NCBI RefSeq assembly: GCF_000731315.1
Contig: NZ_HG938353.1
Coordinates: 1,674,001 to 1,738,000, forward strand
Direction: 5' to 3'
Length of the DNA: 64,000 nt
Origin: Neorhizobium galegae bv. orientalis str. HAMBI 540
Lineage (GTDB): Bacteria; Pseudomonadota; Alphaproteobacteria; Rhizobiales; Rhizobiaceae
Below the pieces are notes generated by a model, which was given only the letters and a program-made list of their open reading frames with translations, did not search any database and was not told the DNA's origin. Position 1 is the first letter of the stretch; every line of letters starts with the position of its first letter. Both the position numbers and the translations under genes were made by a program. Of this stretch, positions 38,345-46,724 are shown in pieces.

Positions 38345-39814
38345 ATGGCTGCCGTGCAGGAAACAATCGATCAGGTTCGCCTAATCGATGTGGACCAGTA
38401 CAAATACGGTTTTGAAACCGTCATCGAAGTGGACAAGGCGCCAAAGGGTCTTTCGGAAGATATCATCCGTTTCATCTCCGCCAAGAAGCAGGAGCCGGAA
38501 TGGATGCTTGAATGGCGCCTCGACGCCTATCGTCGCTGGCTAACCATGGAGGAGCCCACCTGGGCGCGTGTCGAATATCCGAAGATCGACTTCAACGACC
38601 TCTATTATTACGCCGCGCCGAAAAGCACCGCCGGTCCGAAATCGCTCGAAGAAGTCGATCCGGAGCTGTTGAGGGTCTACGAGAAGCTCGGCATTCCGCT
38701 GCGCGAACAGGAAATTCTGGCTGGCGTCGAGACGCCCCGGGTCGCTGTCGACGCCGTCTTCGACTCCGTCTCGGTCGTGACGACCTTCAAGAAGGAACTG
38801 CAGAAGGCCGGCGTGATCTTCATGTCGATCTCCGAGGCGATCCGCGAACATCCTGAGCTGATCAAGAAATATCTGGGCTCGGTCGTTCCGACCTCCGACA
38901 ATTTCTATGCGACCCTGAACGCCGCCGTGTTCACCGACGGTTCCTTCGTCTTCGTGCCGAAGGGCGTGCGGTGCCCGATGGAGCTGTCCACCTATTTCCG
39001 CATCAACGAAAAGAACACCGGCCAGTTCGAACGCACGCTGATCATCGCCGAGGAGGGTGCCTACGTCTCCTACCTTGAAGGCTGCACGGCGCCGCAGCGC
39101 GACGAAAACCAGCTCCACGCCGCCGTGGTCGAGCTCATCGCTCTCGACGACGCGGAGATCAAGTATTCAACGGTGCAGAACTGGTACCCGGGCGATGCGC
39201 AAGGCAAGGGCGGCATCTACAACTTCGTCACCAAGCGTGGCGATTGCCGCGGTGCCCGCTCGAAGATCTCCTGGACGCAGGTCGAGACCGGTTCGGCGAT
39301 CACCTGGAAATATCCCAGCTGCATTCTTCGCGGCGACGACTCACGCGGCGAATTTTATTCGATCGCCGTTTCCAACGGTTATCAGCAGATCGACAGTGGC
39401 ACCAAAATGATCCATCTCGGCAAGAACACGTCGAGCCGCATCATCTCCAAGGGCATTTCCGCTGGCAATTCGAACAACACCTATCGCGGTCAGGTCTCGA
39501 TCAATCGCCGGGCTTCAAATGCGCGCAACTTCACCAACTGTGACTCGCTTCTGATCGGCGACCAGTGCGGTGCCCACACCGTGCCCTATATCGACGTGAA
39601 GAACGCATCGGCACAGATCGAGCACGAAGCGACGACCTCGAAGATTTCCGAGGACCAGAAGTTCTACGTCATGCAGCGCGGCATTCCCGAAGAGGAAGCC
39701 ATCGCCTTGATCGTCAACGGCTTCGTCAAGGACGTCATCCAGCAGTTGCCGATGGAATTCGCCGTCGAGGCCCAGAAGCTGATCGGCATCTCGCTTGAAG
39801 GCTCCGTGGGCTGA
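38345..39814 (+). CDS. sufB: Fe-S scaffold protein SufB
   Basis: A 489-aa core subunit of the SufBCD scaffold on which clusters are built in the cytoplasm. The N-terminal [20 protein letters not shown] is the rhizobial form. Central stretches include [39 protein letters not shown] and the key C-terminal cysteine in [19 protein letters not shown], followed by [13 protein letters not shown]. Two ATGs are available; 38345 has GGAG at the ideal 7-base distance, while 38339 is too close. It is followed by sufC, sufD and sufS in order. Confidence 0.98.
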   Translation: MAAVQETIDQVRLIDVDQYKYGFETVIEVDKAPKGLSEDIIRFISAKKQEPEWMLEWRLDAYRRWLTMEEPTWARVEYPKIDFNDLYYYAAPKSTAGPKSLEEVDPELLRVYEKLGIPLREQEILAGVETPRVAVDAVFDSVSVVTTFKKELQKAGVIFMSISEAIREHPELIKKYLGSVVPTSDNFYATLNAAVFTDGSFVFVPKGVRCPMELSTYFRINEKNTGQFERTLIIAEEGAYVSYLEGCTAPQRDENQLHAAVVELIALDDAEIKYSTVQNWYPGDAQGKGGIYNFVTKRGDCRGARSKISWTQVETGSAITWKYPSCILRGDDSRGEFYSIAVSNGYQQIDSGTKMIHLGKNTSSRIISKGISAGNSNNTYRGQVSINRRASNARNFTNCDSLLIGDQCGAHTVPYIDVKNASAQIEHEATTSKISEDQKFYVMQRGIPEEEAIALIVNGFVKDVIQQLPMEFAVEAQKLIGISLEGSVG

Positions 39815-39877
39815 TGGCCCGCTGTCCGAATATCGCGCACTGACGCGTCACCGAATAAATCCGGAAGGATAAGAAAC

Positions 39878-40633
39878 ATGCTTGAGATCAAGAACCTGCA
39901 CGCCCGTATCGCCGAAGACGGCACCGAGATCATTCGCGGCCTGAACCTCACCGTGAAGGCTGGCGAAGTTGCTGCCGTCATGGGCCCGAACGGTTCCGGC
40001 AAGTCGACGCTGTCCTATATCCTCGCAGGCCGCCAGGATTACGAAGTCACCGAGGGCGACATCCTCTATAACGGCGAGAGCATCCTGGAACTCGACCCGG
40101 CCGAACGTGCCTCCAAGGGCATCTTCCTCGCCTTCCAGTACCCGCTCGAAATTCCGGGCGTCGCTACCATGCAGTTCCTGAAGGTTGCGATGAACGAGCA
40201 GCGCAAGGCGCGCGGCGAAGCGGAACTGACGACACCGGACTTCATCCGCCGCGTCAAGGAAGCCGCCGAGAAGCTGAAGATCGACCAGGCCATGCTGCGC
40301 CGTCCGCTCAACGTCGGTTTTTCCGGCGGCGAAAAGAAGCGCGCCGAAATCCTGCAGATGGCGCTGCTCGAGCCAAAACTTTGCATCCTCGATGAAACCG
40401 ACAGCGGCCTCGACATCGACGCGCTGAAGATCGTTGCCGATGGCGTCAACGCGCTGAAGTCGCCGGACCGTGCCACGATCGTCATCACCCATTACCAGCG
40501 CCTGCTCGACTACATCGTGCCGGACACGGTCCACGTTCTCTACAAGGGCCAGATCATCCGCTCCGGCGACAAGGCGCTTGCGCTTGAGTTGGAAGAGAAC
40601 GGCTATGCCGATATCATCGGAGAAGCGGCTTAA
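39878..40633 (+). CDS. sufC: SUF ATPase SufC
   Basis: A 251-aa ABC-type ATPase that drives shape changes in the SufBCD complex. Walker A is GPNGSGKST, the Q-loop is in FLAFQYPLEIPGVATMQF, the signature is VGFSGGEKKRAEILQM and Walker B is CILDETDSGLD, followed by ITHYQRLLDYI. CCGGAAGGATAAGAAAC precedes the ATG. It sits 63 bases after sufB and 25 before sufD. Confidence 0.98.
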   Translation: MLEIKNLHARIAEDGTEIIRGLNLTVKAGEVAAVMGPNGSGKSTLSYILAGRQDYEVTEGDILYNGESILELDPAERASKGIFLAFQYPLEIPGVATMQFLKVAMNEQRKARGEAELTTPDFIRRVKEAAEKLKIDQAMLRRPLNVGFSGGEKKRAEILQMALLEPKLCILDETDSGLDIDALKIVADGVNALKSPDRATIVITHYQRLLDYIVPDTVHVLYKGQIIRSGDKALALELEENGYADIIGEAA

Positions 40634-40658
40634 GCGGCCAGAAGGGAAGGATGTTGTC

Positions 40659-41933
40659 ATGAACATGCAGACGACAAGCCGTCTCACGGCTGCCGAAACC
40701 GCGTTGGTCGAAGCCTTCGGCGCGCAGATCGGCGAACTGCCGGGCAATGGCGCCGTGATCGGCACGCGTGACCGGCTGCTGGACGATCTCAAGAAGTCCG
40801 GCCTGCCGACCCGCCGCATCGAGGCTTGGCACTATACCGACCTCAAGAACCTGCTGCGCGTCCTCCCGGACGCGACGCCAGTCTCGGCCATCGATCCGAT
40901 TGCGCCGCTGGTCGAGGGATCGAAGGTCCTTTCGATCCTGCAGGGTACTGCCGATGCGAAGGCCGCCGTGGACGGCGTAGAGATCGCGCTTTTCAAGGAC
41001 AGTCTCGCAGACGGTTCGGCCGCAGCCGGCCTGACAGCGCTCGACAAAGACGACGCGATCGGCCGCATCAACGGCAGCTTCGTGCGCGATGGTTTTGCGA
41101 TCACCGTTCCAGCCAATACGGAATTGGACGCGCCGATCGAACTGCAGGCGCTGCACGGCGCCGGCCAGGTTCATACGCGCTTCCCGGTCTCCTTCGGCGC
41201 CGCTTCCAAAGCGACAATCATCGAGCGTCACCGGTCGGTGGTTGAAGGTTCAGCGCTTGTGTCCTCGATCAGTGACATCGCGTTGGAGGACGGCGCTGAC
41301 ATCACCTGGATCATCCTGCAGCAGCAGGCTGCAGAAGACACCCATCTCGGCCAGATCCGCGTAAAGCTCGGCACCGATGCGAAGCTGCGCCTTTTCGTCA
41401 TCAATGCCGGCGGCAAGCTGGTGCGCCAGGAACTGCGGATCGACGTGGCGGGCGAAGGTGCCGAACTGACGCTGCGCGGCGTCAACCTGCTCGGCGCCGA
41501 AAGCCACACTGACGTCACGCTGGTTCTCGGCCACAACGTGCCGAACACCAACTCGACGGAGATCATCCGCAATGTCGTGTTCGACCGCGCCAACGGTGTT
41601 TTCCAGGGCATGATCCGGGTTGCTCCGGATGCCCAGAAGACCGACGCCAAGATGTCCTGCAACACACTTCTGTTGACCGACGATGGCGGGTTCTCGGCCA
41701 AGCCCGAGCTCGAAATCTTCGCCGACGACGTGGTCTGCGGCCATGGCGCGACGGTTGCCGATATCGAGAGCAGCCATCTCTTCTACCTGATGGCGCGCGG
41801 CGTTCCGGAAAACAAGGCGCGGGCCATGCTGGTCAATGCCTTCGTTGCCGAGATCGTCGAGGAACTCGAGGAAGAAAAGCTGGTCGAAGCGCTGGAAGGC
41901 GTCATCTCGGCCTGGCTTGAAAAGCATGCCTGA
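40659..41933 (+). CDS. sufD: Fe-S assembly protein SufD
   Basis: A 424-aa SufB paralogue that partners SufB and SufC and is linked to iron acquisition during assembly. The N-terminal MNMQTTSRLTAAETALVEAF and KSGLPTRRIEAWHYTDLKNL are typical. The C-terminal half has the beta-helix repeat with NCDSLL-equivalent MSCNTLLLTDDGGFSAKPEL and VCGHGATVADIESSHLFYLMARG, which matches the SufD signature. The start at 40659 has AGGGAAGG upstream. An overlapping longer frame begins inside sufC and is rejected. Confidence 0.96.
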   Translation: MNMQTTSRLTAAETALVEAFGAQIGELPGNGAVIGTRDRLLDDLKKSGLPTRRIEAWHYTDLKNLLRVLPDATPVSAIDPIAPLVEGSKVLSILQGTADAKAAVDGVEIALFKDSLADGSAAAGLTALDKDDAIGRINGSFVRDGFAITVPANTELDAPIELQALHGAGQVHTRFPVSFGAASKATIIERHRSVVEGSALVSSISDIALEDGADITWIILQQQAAEDTHLGQIRVKLGTDAKLRLFVINAGGKLVRQELRIDVAGEGAELTLRGVNLLGAESHTDVTLVLGHNVPNTNSTEIIRNVVFDRANGVFQGMIRVAPDAQKTDAKMSCNTLLLTDDGGFSAKPELEIFADDVVCGHGATVADIESSHLFYLMARGVPENKARAMLVNAFVAEIVEELEEEKLVEALEGVISAWLEKHA

Positions 41934-41946
41934 GAAGGGGCCTGAT

Positions 41947-43188
41947 ATGGACCAGAGTGCACCCTCGACGACCTACGATGTGGAAGCGATCCGCCGGGAT
42001 TTTCCGATCCTGTCGACGATGGTGCACGGCAAGCCGCTGGTCTATCTCGACAACGGCGCGTCGGCCCAGAAGCCGCAGGTGGTGATCGACGCGATCAGCC
42101 ACGCCTATTCCAGCGAATATGCGAACGTCCATCGCGGCCTGCATTTCCTCTCGAATGCCGCAACTGAAGCCTATGAGGCGTCGCGCGAAAAGGTGCGCCG
42201 GTTCCTGAATGCCGGTTCGGTGGACGAGATCGTCTTCACCAAGAACTCGACCGAGGCGATCAACACGGTCGCCTACGGCTGGGGCATGCCGAATATCGGC
42301 GCCGACGACGAGATCGTCGTGACGATCATGGAGCACCATTCCAATATCGTGCCCTGGCATTTCATCCGCGAGCGGCAGGGCGCCAAGCTCGTCTGGGTGC
42401 CGGTCGACGACGAGGGTGCCTTCCATATCGAGGATTTCGAAAAGTCCCTCACCGAAAAGACCAAGCTGGTCGCCATCACCCATATGTCGAACGCGCTCGG
42501 CACCGTGGTGCCGGTCAAGGAAGTCTGCCGCATTGCCCATGAGCGCGGCATTCCGGTTCTGATCGACGGCAGCCAGGGCGCCGTGCACATGCCGGTCGAT
42601 GTCCGCGACATCGATTGCGACTGGTACGTGATGACCGGCCACAAGCTTTACGGCCCGTCGGGCATCGGCGTGCTTTACGGCAAGTCGGATCGGCTGAGGG
42701 AGATGCGGCCGTTCCAGGGCGGCGGCGAGATGATCGTCGACGTCACGGAGGACATCGTCACTTACAACGATCCGCCGCATCGTTTCGAGGCGGGCACGCC
42801 GCCGATCGTCCAGGCGATCGGGCTCGGTTACGCGCTCGACTACATGGACAAGATCGGCCGCGCCGCGATCGCCCGCCACGAGGCGGATCTCGCCGCCTAC
42901 GCTGCGGAACGCCTGCGGGCCATCAACTCGCTGCGGATCATCGGCAATGCGCCCGGCAAGGGCGGTATCTTTTCCTTCGAACTCGCGGGCATCCATGCCC
43001 ATGACGTCTCGATGGTGATCGATCGCAAGGGCGTGGCGGTCCGCGCCGGCACCCATTGCGCCATGCCGCTCTTGAAGCGCTTCGGCGTCACCTCCACATG
43101 CAGGGCATCGTTCGGCATGTATAATACCCGTGCCGAAGTGGATGCGCTGGCCGATGCGCTCGACTACGCACGAAATTTCTTTGCTTGA
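41947..43188 (+). CDS. sufS: Cysteine desulfurase SufS (class II)
   Basis: A 413-aa PLP enzyme supplying sulfur to the SufBCD scaffold. Motifs are YLDNGASAQKPQVVID, EHHSNIVPWHF, the PLP lysine in MTGHKLYGPSGIGVLYG and the active cysteine in RAGTHCAMPL. The cysteine motif reads GTHCAMPL, as is common in alphaproteobacteria, rather than TGHHCAQPL. The ATG at 41947 has GAAGGGG upstream; ATG 41926 overlaps sufD. No sufE or sufU gene is present in the window, so the sulfur acceptor is encoded elsewhere or not used. Confidence 0.97.
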   Translation: MDQSAPSTTYDVEAIRRDFPILSTMVHGKPLVYLDNGASAQKPQVVIDAISHAYSSEYANVHRGLHFLSNAATEAYEASREKVRRFLNAGSVDEIVFTKNSTEAINTVAYGWGMPNIGADDEIVVTIMEHHSNIVPWHFIRERQGAKLVWVPVDDEGAFHIEDFEKSLTEKTKLVAITHMSNALGTVVPVKEVCRIAHERGIPVLIDGSQGAVHMPVDVRDIDCDWYVMTGHKLYGPSGIGVLYGKSDRLREMRPFQGGGEMIVDVTEDIVTYNDPPHRFEAGTPPIVQAIGLGYALDYMDKIGRAAIARHEADLAAYAAERLRAINSLRIIGNAPGKGGIFSFELAGIHAHDVSMVIDRKGVAVRAGTHCAMPLLKRFGVTSTCRASFGMYNTRAEVDALADALDYARNFFA

Positions 43189-43199
43189 GGACTATTGCC

Positions 43200-43580
43200 A
43201 TGGCCGCCGATGAAACGGAATTGAAGTGGGACGCCCGAGAAGGACTGATCCAATCCGCTATTCCGGCCGATGAGTTGGCGCGACTGAGCGACGACGTGAT
43301 CGGAGCGCTGAAGACGGTCTATGATCCGGAAATCCCCGCCGACATCTTCGAACTCGGTCTGATCTACAAGATCGACATCGAGGACGACCGCATGGTGAAG
43401 ATCATGATGACGCTGACTGCACCGGGTTGCCCCGTCGCCGGCGAAATGCCGGGTTGGGTCGAAAACGCCGTCGGCGCCGTCGAAGGCGTGTCCGGCGTCG
43501 AAGTCGAGATGACCTTCGATCCGCCGTGGACGCCGGAACGCATGTCCGAAGAAGCCCAGGTGGCTGTCGGCTGGTATTGA
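43200..43580 (+). CDS. DUF59 / SufT-like Fe-S assembly protein
   Basis: A 126-aa MIP18-type (DUF59) protein. Signature stretches are ALKTVYDPEIPADIFELGLIY and MTLTAPGCPVAGEMPGW, ending VEMTFDPPWTPERMSEEAQ. SufT/MIP18 proteins help mature Fe-S proteins. It is the sufX-position gene between sufS and sufA in Agrobacterium-type operons. The ATG at 43200 is chosen because GAGGACT precedes it; a TTG at 43185 overlaps sufS. Confidence 0.93.
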   Translation: MAADETELKWDAREGLIQSAIPADELARLSDDVIGALKTVYDPEIPADIFELGLIYKIDIEDDRMVKIMMTLTAPGCPVAGEMPGWVENAVGAVEGVSGVEVEMTFDPPWTPERMSEEAQVAVGWY

Positions 43581-43657
43581 TCGATTAATCGGTCGGTACT
43601 ACATTTGAATCGTGAAACACCGGACCTTGAATCCGTGTGCGGAAGGAGAATGAGCCC

Positions 43658-44047
43658 ATGGGCTTCGCCATTATGACCATGACCGATGCCGCCGCGACGC
43701 GCGTCAAGCAGCTCGTCGCCAATTCCGGAACGGAGGCCAAGGGCCTGCGCGTCGGGATCAAGAAAGGCGGCTGTGCCGGCATGGAATACACAGTCGATCT
43801 CGTCACCGAGCCGAATGCGAAGGACGACAGGATCGAGCATGACGGCGCCGCCGTCTGGATCGAACCGTCCGCCGTGCTCTATCTTCTCGGGACCCAGATG
43901 GATTTCGAAGTCACGCAGATGCGCTCAGGCTTCACCTTCGTCAATCCCAACCAGACGTCCGCCTGCGGTTGCGGCGAGTCGGTCGAGTTGAAGCCTGCGG
44001 ATCTCGCTGCGCTCGCAAAACAGCGCGAAGCCGAAGTCCACGCCTGA
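43658..44047 (+). CDS. sufA: A-type Fe-S carrier SufA/IscA-like
   Basis: A 129-aa HesB-like carrier that passes clusters to apo-proteins. The three conserved cysteines are visible: GGCAGMEY and SACGCGES. The N-terminal MTMTDAAATRVKQLVA is typical. The ATG at 43658 lies behind GGAAGGAG; a GTG 7 codons upstream is the alternative. It ends the operon, 77 bases after the DUF59 gene and 8 bases before the convergent regulator gene stops. SufA versus ErpA is decided by the operon context. Confidence 0.93.
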   Translation: MGFAIMTMTDAAATRVKQLVANSGTEAKGLRVGIKKGGCAGMEYTVDLVTEPNAKDDRIEHDGAAVWIEPSAVLYLLGTQMDFEVTQMRSGFTFVNPNQTSACGCGESVELKPADLAALAKQREAEVHA

Positions 44048-44055
44048 TCTTTCCT

Positions 44056-44679
44056 TTATGAATTTGTGAGATAGGCGAGGAGCGTCTCCATCGCTCTTCG
44101 CGCAGCGTCGACGTCGCCCGTTCGGATGGCGCGGATGACGGCGACATGCTGCGTTACCGCCTGATCCAGCCGTTCGATAGAGGCCGTCGAAAACCACCGC
44201 CGCCGCGAATGGGTCTGGAGCGGCGCCAGCGCCGACATCAGGAACCGGTTGGGGCAAGCATCCTCCAGGATGTCGTCGAAACGCTTGTCGGCATCCAGAA
44301 AGCCGGGAATGTCGCCGGTCGCCGCAGCAGCACCCATGGCCTTGGCGCAATCGAGCAGGGTGGTGCGCTGCTGGTCGTTTGCATGTTCAGTGACCAGCAC
44401 CGCGACGACCGGTTCGAGCTGGCGCCGCACCTGCATGATGCTTTCGTGGTCGCTCTCGATGATCTCGGTGACCTGCAGCCCGACGCGCGGGCGAACCCGC
44501 ATCAGCCCCTGCCATTCGAGCTTCTGGATCGCTTCGCGGACCGGCGTTCGGCCCTGGCCCGCCAGACCGATGAGCTGCTTTTCCGTAACCAGCGCGCCGG
44601 GCGGCAGCTTCATGGTGACGATCAGGGTTTCAAGGCGACGGTAGGCCTGTCTGCTCAGCGATTCCGCTTCGGATGCCAT
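44056..44679 (-). CDS. GntR-family regulator with FCD domain
   Basis: A 207-aa transcription factor. The N-terminal winged helix (about 10-75) contains RRLETLIVTMKLPPGALVTE, LGRTPVREAIQKLEWQGLMRV and VGLQV. The C-terminal FCD effector domain has VRRQLEPVVAVLVTEH, DADKRFDDILEDA and HVAVIRAIRTGDVDAARRAM, with the metal-type His/Asp pattern. It starts at the ATG at 44679 with AGAGAGGATCACC upstream, and two palindromic sites sit in its 5' region (44691-44702 and 44739-44748). It probably represses itself. Its effector and other targets are unknown. Confidence 0.9.
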   Translation of the reverse strand: MASEAESLSRQAYRRLETLIVTMKLPPGALVTEKQLIGLAGQGRTPVREAIQKLEWQGLMRVRPRVGLQVTEIIESDHESIMQVRRQLEPVVAVLVTEHANDQQRTTLLDCAKAMGAAAATGDIPGFLDADKRFDDILEDACPNRFLMSALAPLQTHSRRRWFSTASIERLDQAVTQHVAVIRAIRTGDVDAARRAMETLLAYLTNS

Positions 44680-44690
44680 GGTGATCCTCT

Positions 44691-44748
44691 CTGATATATC
44701 AGAAAGTGACATGTCGCATTTGGAATGGCAAGCCGAGTTGATATATCA
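44691..44748. promoter_or_regulatory. Paired operator palindromes of the GntR gene
   Basis: CTGATATATCAG at 44691-44702 is a perfect palindrome, and its core TGATATATCA recurs at 44739-44748, 47 bases on. The first sits 12 bases upstream of the regulator's start codon, so it could block translation start or RNA polymerase. Such 10-base palindromes are typical FCD-GntR operators. The two copies suggest DNA looping or cooperative binding; this is inference. Confidence 0.7.
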
Positions 44749-44800
44749 GTCTGCAGTATACGGTTGCTCGTAGGCACCCTGACGGCCAGAGGTGCTTTGG

Positions 44801-46006
44801 TCATTCGTGGCGGAGCGCTTCGATCGGATTGAGCTGCGCCGCACGTCGGGCCGGAAAGTAGCCGAACACCATGCCGATCGCCGCCGAGAAGGCGAAGGCG
44901 AGCAGGATGATCGTCGGGCTCGCGACGAAGGGCACGCCGAGGAAGCTGACGACGCCATAGGCAAGCGCAAGGCCGGCAACGATGCCGCTGACACCGCCGA
45001 AGATCGACAACATCACCGCCTCGACGAGGAACTGGGTCAGCACCTGCCGCTCGAGGGCACCGATCGCGAGGCGAATGCCGATTTCGCGGGTGCGTTCGGT
45101 GACTGAGACCAGCATGATGTTCATGATGCCGATGCCGCCGACCAGCAGGCTCACGGCGGCGACCGCGCCAAGCAGGCCGGTCAGCAGCACCGTCGTGCCG
45201 GTCATCGCCGCGGCGATCTGCGACATGTCGTTGACCGAGAAATCGTCGTCGCGGCCGATCGCAATCCTGCGCCGTTCGCGCAGCAGGCTTTCCACATCCG
45301 ACTGGACTTTTTCGGTTGCCACGCCATCCTGCGCCGACAGGATGATGCTGCTGATCGTCGTCGTGCCGCCGATCCGCCGCTGGTGGAGTTTCAACGGCAT
45401 GATGACCGTGTCGTCCTGGTCGTCGCCCATGCCGGACTGGCCTTTGACGGCGAGCACGCCGACAACCGGGCAGGCGACATTGCTGACGCGGATGTTCTGT
45501 CCGACCGGGTTGGCCGCGCCAAAGAGTTCCTTGCGCACCGTCTCGCCGATGATGCAGGCGGCCTGGCTGCCGCGGTCCTCGTTGGCGAGGAACGACCGGC
45601 CGAGCGACAGATCCCAATCCTGGGCGATCAGATAATCGTTGTTGGTGCCGATCACGCTGGACGAATGGTTGGCGCCGCCGGCAATCACGGTCGCCGTGCC
45701 GCGGTTCACGGGCGCCACGGCGCGAAGCCCGGTTACCTGTCCCTGGATCGCCAGGACATCCTTGTCGTTGAAGCGCTTGGCCTCGCTGCTGGCGCGTCCC
45801 GGCCCCCATTGGCCCGGGCGGACGAACAGCGTGTTGGTGCCGAGGCGAGAAAGCTCGGCCTGGACCTTCGCCGTTGTGCCGTTGCCGACCGTCACCATGG
45901 CGATGACCGCCGCAACGCCGATCACCACGCCGAGAACGGTCAGGAAGGAACGCAGCATGTTGCGGCTGATCGCCCGCCAGGCCAGTTTCGCCGTCTCAAA
46001 GAACAT
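44801..46006 (-). CDS. MacB-type ABC transporter permease (no ATPase domain)
   Basis: A 401-aa permease with an N-terminal TM (SFLTVLGVVIGVAAVIAMVTVG), a large periplasmic MacB-PCD domain (about 45-240) and three C-terminal FtsX-like TM segments. GGIGIMNIMLVSVTERTREIGIR is the diagnostic stretch between them. The ATP-binding part is encoded by the upstream gene, overlapping by 11 bases, whereas in E. coli MacB both are one chain. The ATG at 46006 has GGAG at 7 bases. Such systems export peptides, toxins or macrolides with a MacA-type partner, which is the next gene. Confidence 0.92.
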   Translation of the reverse strand: MFFETAKLAWRAISRNMLRSFLTVLGVVIGVAAVIAMVTVGNGTTAKVQAELSRLGTNTLFVRPGQWGPGRASSEAKRFNDKDVLAIQGQVTGLRAVAPVNRGTATVIAGGANHSSSVIGTNNDYLIAQDWDLSLGRSFLANEDRGSQAACIIGETVRKELFGAANPVGQNIRVSNVACPVVGVLAVKGQSGMGDDQDDTVIMPLKLHQRRIGGTTTISSIILSAQDGVATEKVQSDVESLLRERRRIAIGRDDDFSVNDMSQIAAAMTGTTVLLTGLLGAVAAVSLLVGGIGIMNIMLVSVTERTREIGIRLAIGALERQVLTQFLVEAVMLSIFGGVSGIVAGLALAYGVVSFLGVPFVASPTIILLAFAFSAAIGMVFGYFPARRAAQLNPIEALRHE

Positions 46007-46712
46007 GATCATGCTCCTTCACCTGCGCCTGATCGGAGGCGAGGCGTCCGTCGACGAAGCGCAGGAGCCGCTTGCCATAGGCGGCGATGTCCTCCTCGTG
46101 GGTGACCATGATCACGGTAATGCCGTTGTCGCGATTGAGCCGGGTGATCAGCTCCATGATCTCGGCGCTGGTCCTGGTGTCGAGATTGCCGGTCGGTTCG
46201 TCGGCCAGTAGCACGGCGGGATCGGTGACGATGGCGCGAGCGATCGCCACGCGCTGCTGCTGGCCACCGGACAATTCCTGGGTCGTGTGCCCTTCGCGGC
46301 CCTTGAGACCCACCTGTTCCAGCGCAACCATCGCACGTTTGCGCCGCTCCCGGTGATCCATGCCGCGATAGACGAGCGGCAGCTCGACATTTTCGACCGC
46401 GGACGTGCGGGCAAGCAGGTTGAACCCCTGGAACACGAAGCCGAGCATATGCCGGCGTAAAAGTGTCAGCTGGGCGCGGTCGAAGCCGCTGGTCGGAATG
46501 CCCTGGAACAGGTATTCGCCGGAGGAGGGCAGGTCGAGCCCGCCGATGATGTTCATCGCGGTGGACTTGCCGGAACCGGACGGACCCATGATCGACACGA
46601 ACTCGCCCGCCGTGATCGACAGGTCGATACGATCGAGCGCGCGGATCGTCGCTTCGCCGTGCCCGTAGAATTTCGAAACCTGTCTGAAGGCGATGATGGG
46701 AGGGAGCGTCAT
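45996..46712 (-). CDS. ABC exporter ATPase (MacB/LolD-like)
   Basis: A 238-aa ATPase. Walker A GPSGSGKST, Q-loop FVFQGFNLLARTSAVENVELPL, signature LSGGQQQRVAIARAI, Walker B VLLADEPTGNLD and the H-loop in VMVTHEEDIAAYGKR-like VTHEEDI are visible. It shows the MacB/LolD subfamily pattern (RALDRIDLSITAGEFVSIMG). It powers the permease encoded directly downstream. The ATG at 46712 with GGAAGGG is preferred over a TTG one codon upstream. Confidence 0.94.
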   Translation of the reverse strand: MTLPPIIAFRQVSKFYGHGEATIRALDRIDLSITAGEFVSIMGPSGSGKSTAMNIIGGLDLPSSGEYLFQGIPTSGFDRAQLTLLRRHMLGFVFQGFNLLARTSAVENVELPLVYRGMDHRERRKRAMVALEQVGLKGREGHTTQELSGGQQQRVAIARAIVTDPAVLLADEPTGNLDTRTSAEIMELITRLNRDNGITVIMVTHEEDIAAYGKRLLRFVDGRLASDQAQVKEHDHVL

Positions 46713-46724
46713 CAAAACCCTTCC

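Noticed and set aside
37006..38346. 446-codon frame opposite the class I desulfurase gene
   Set aside because: Shadow of an enzyme with intact PLP and cysteine motifs.
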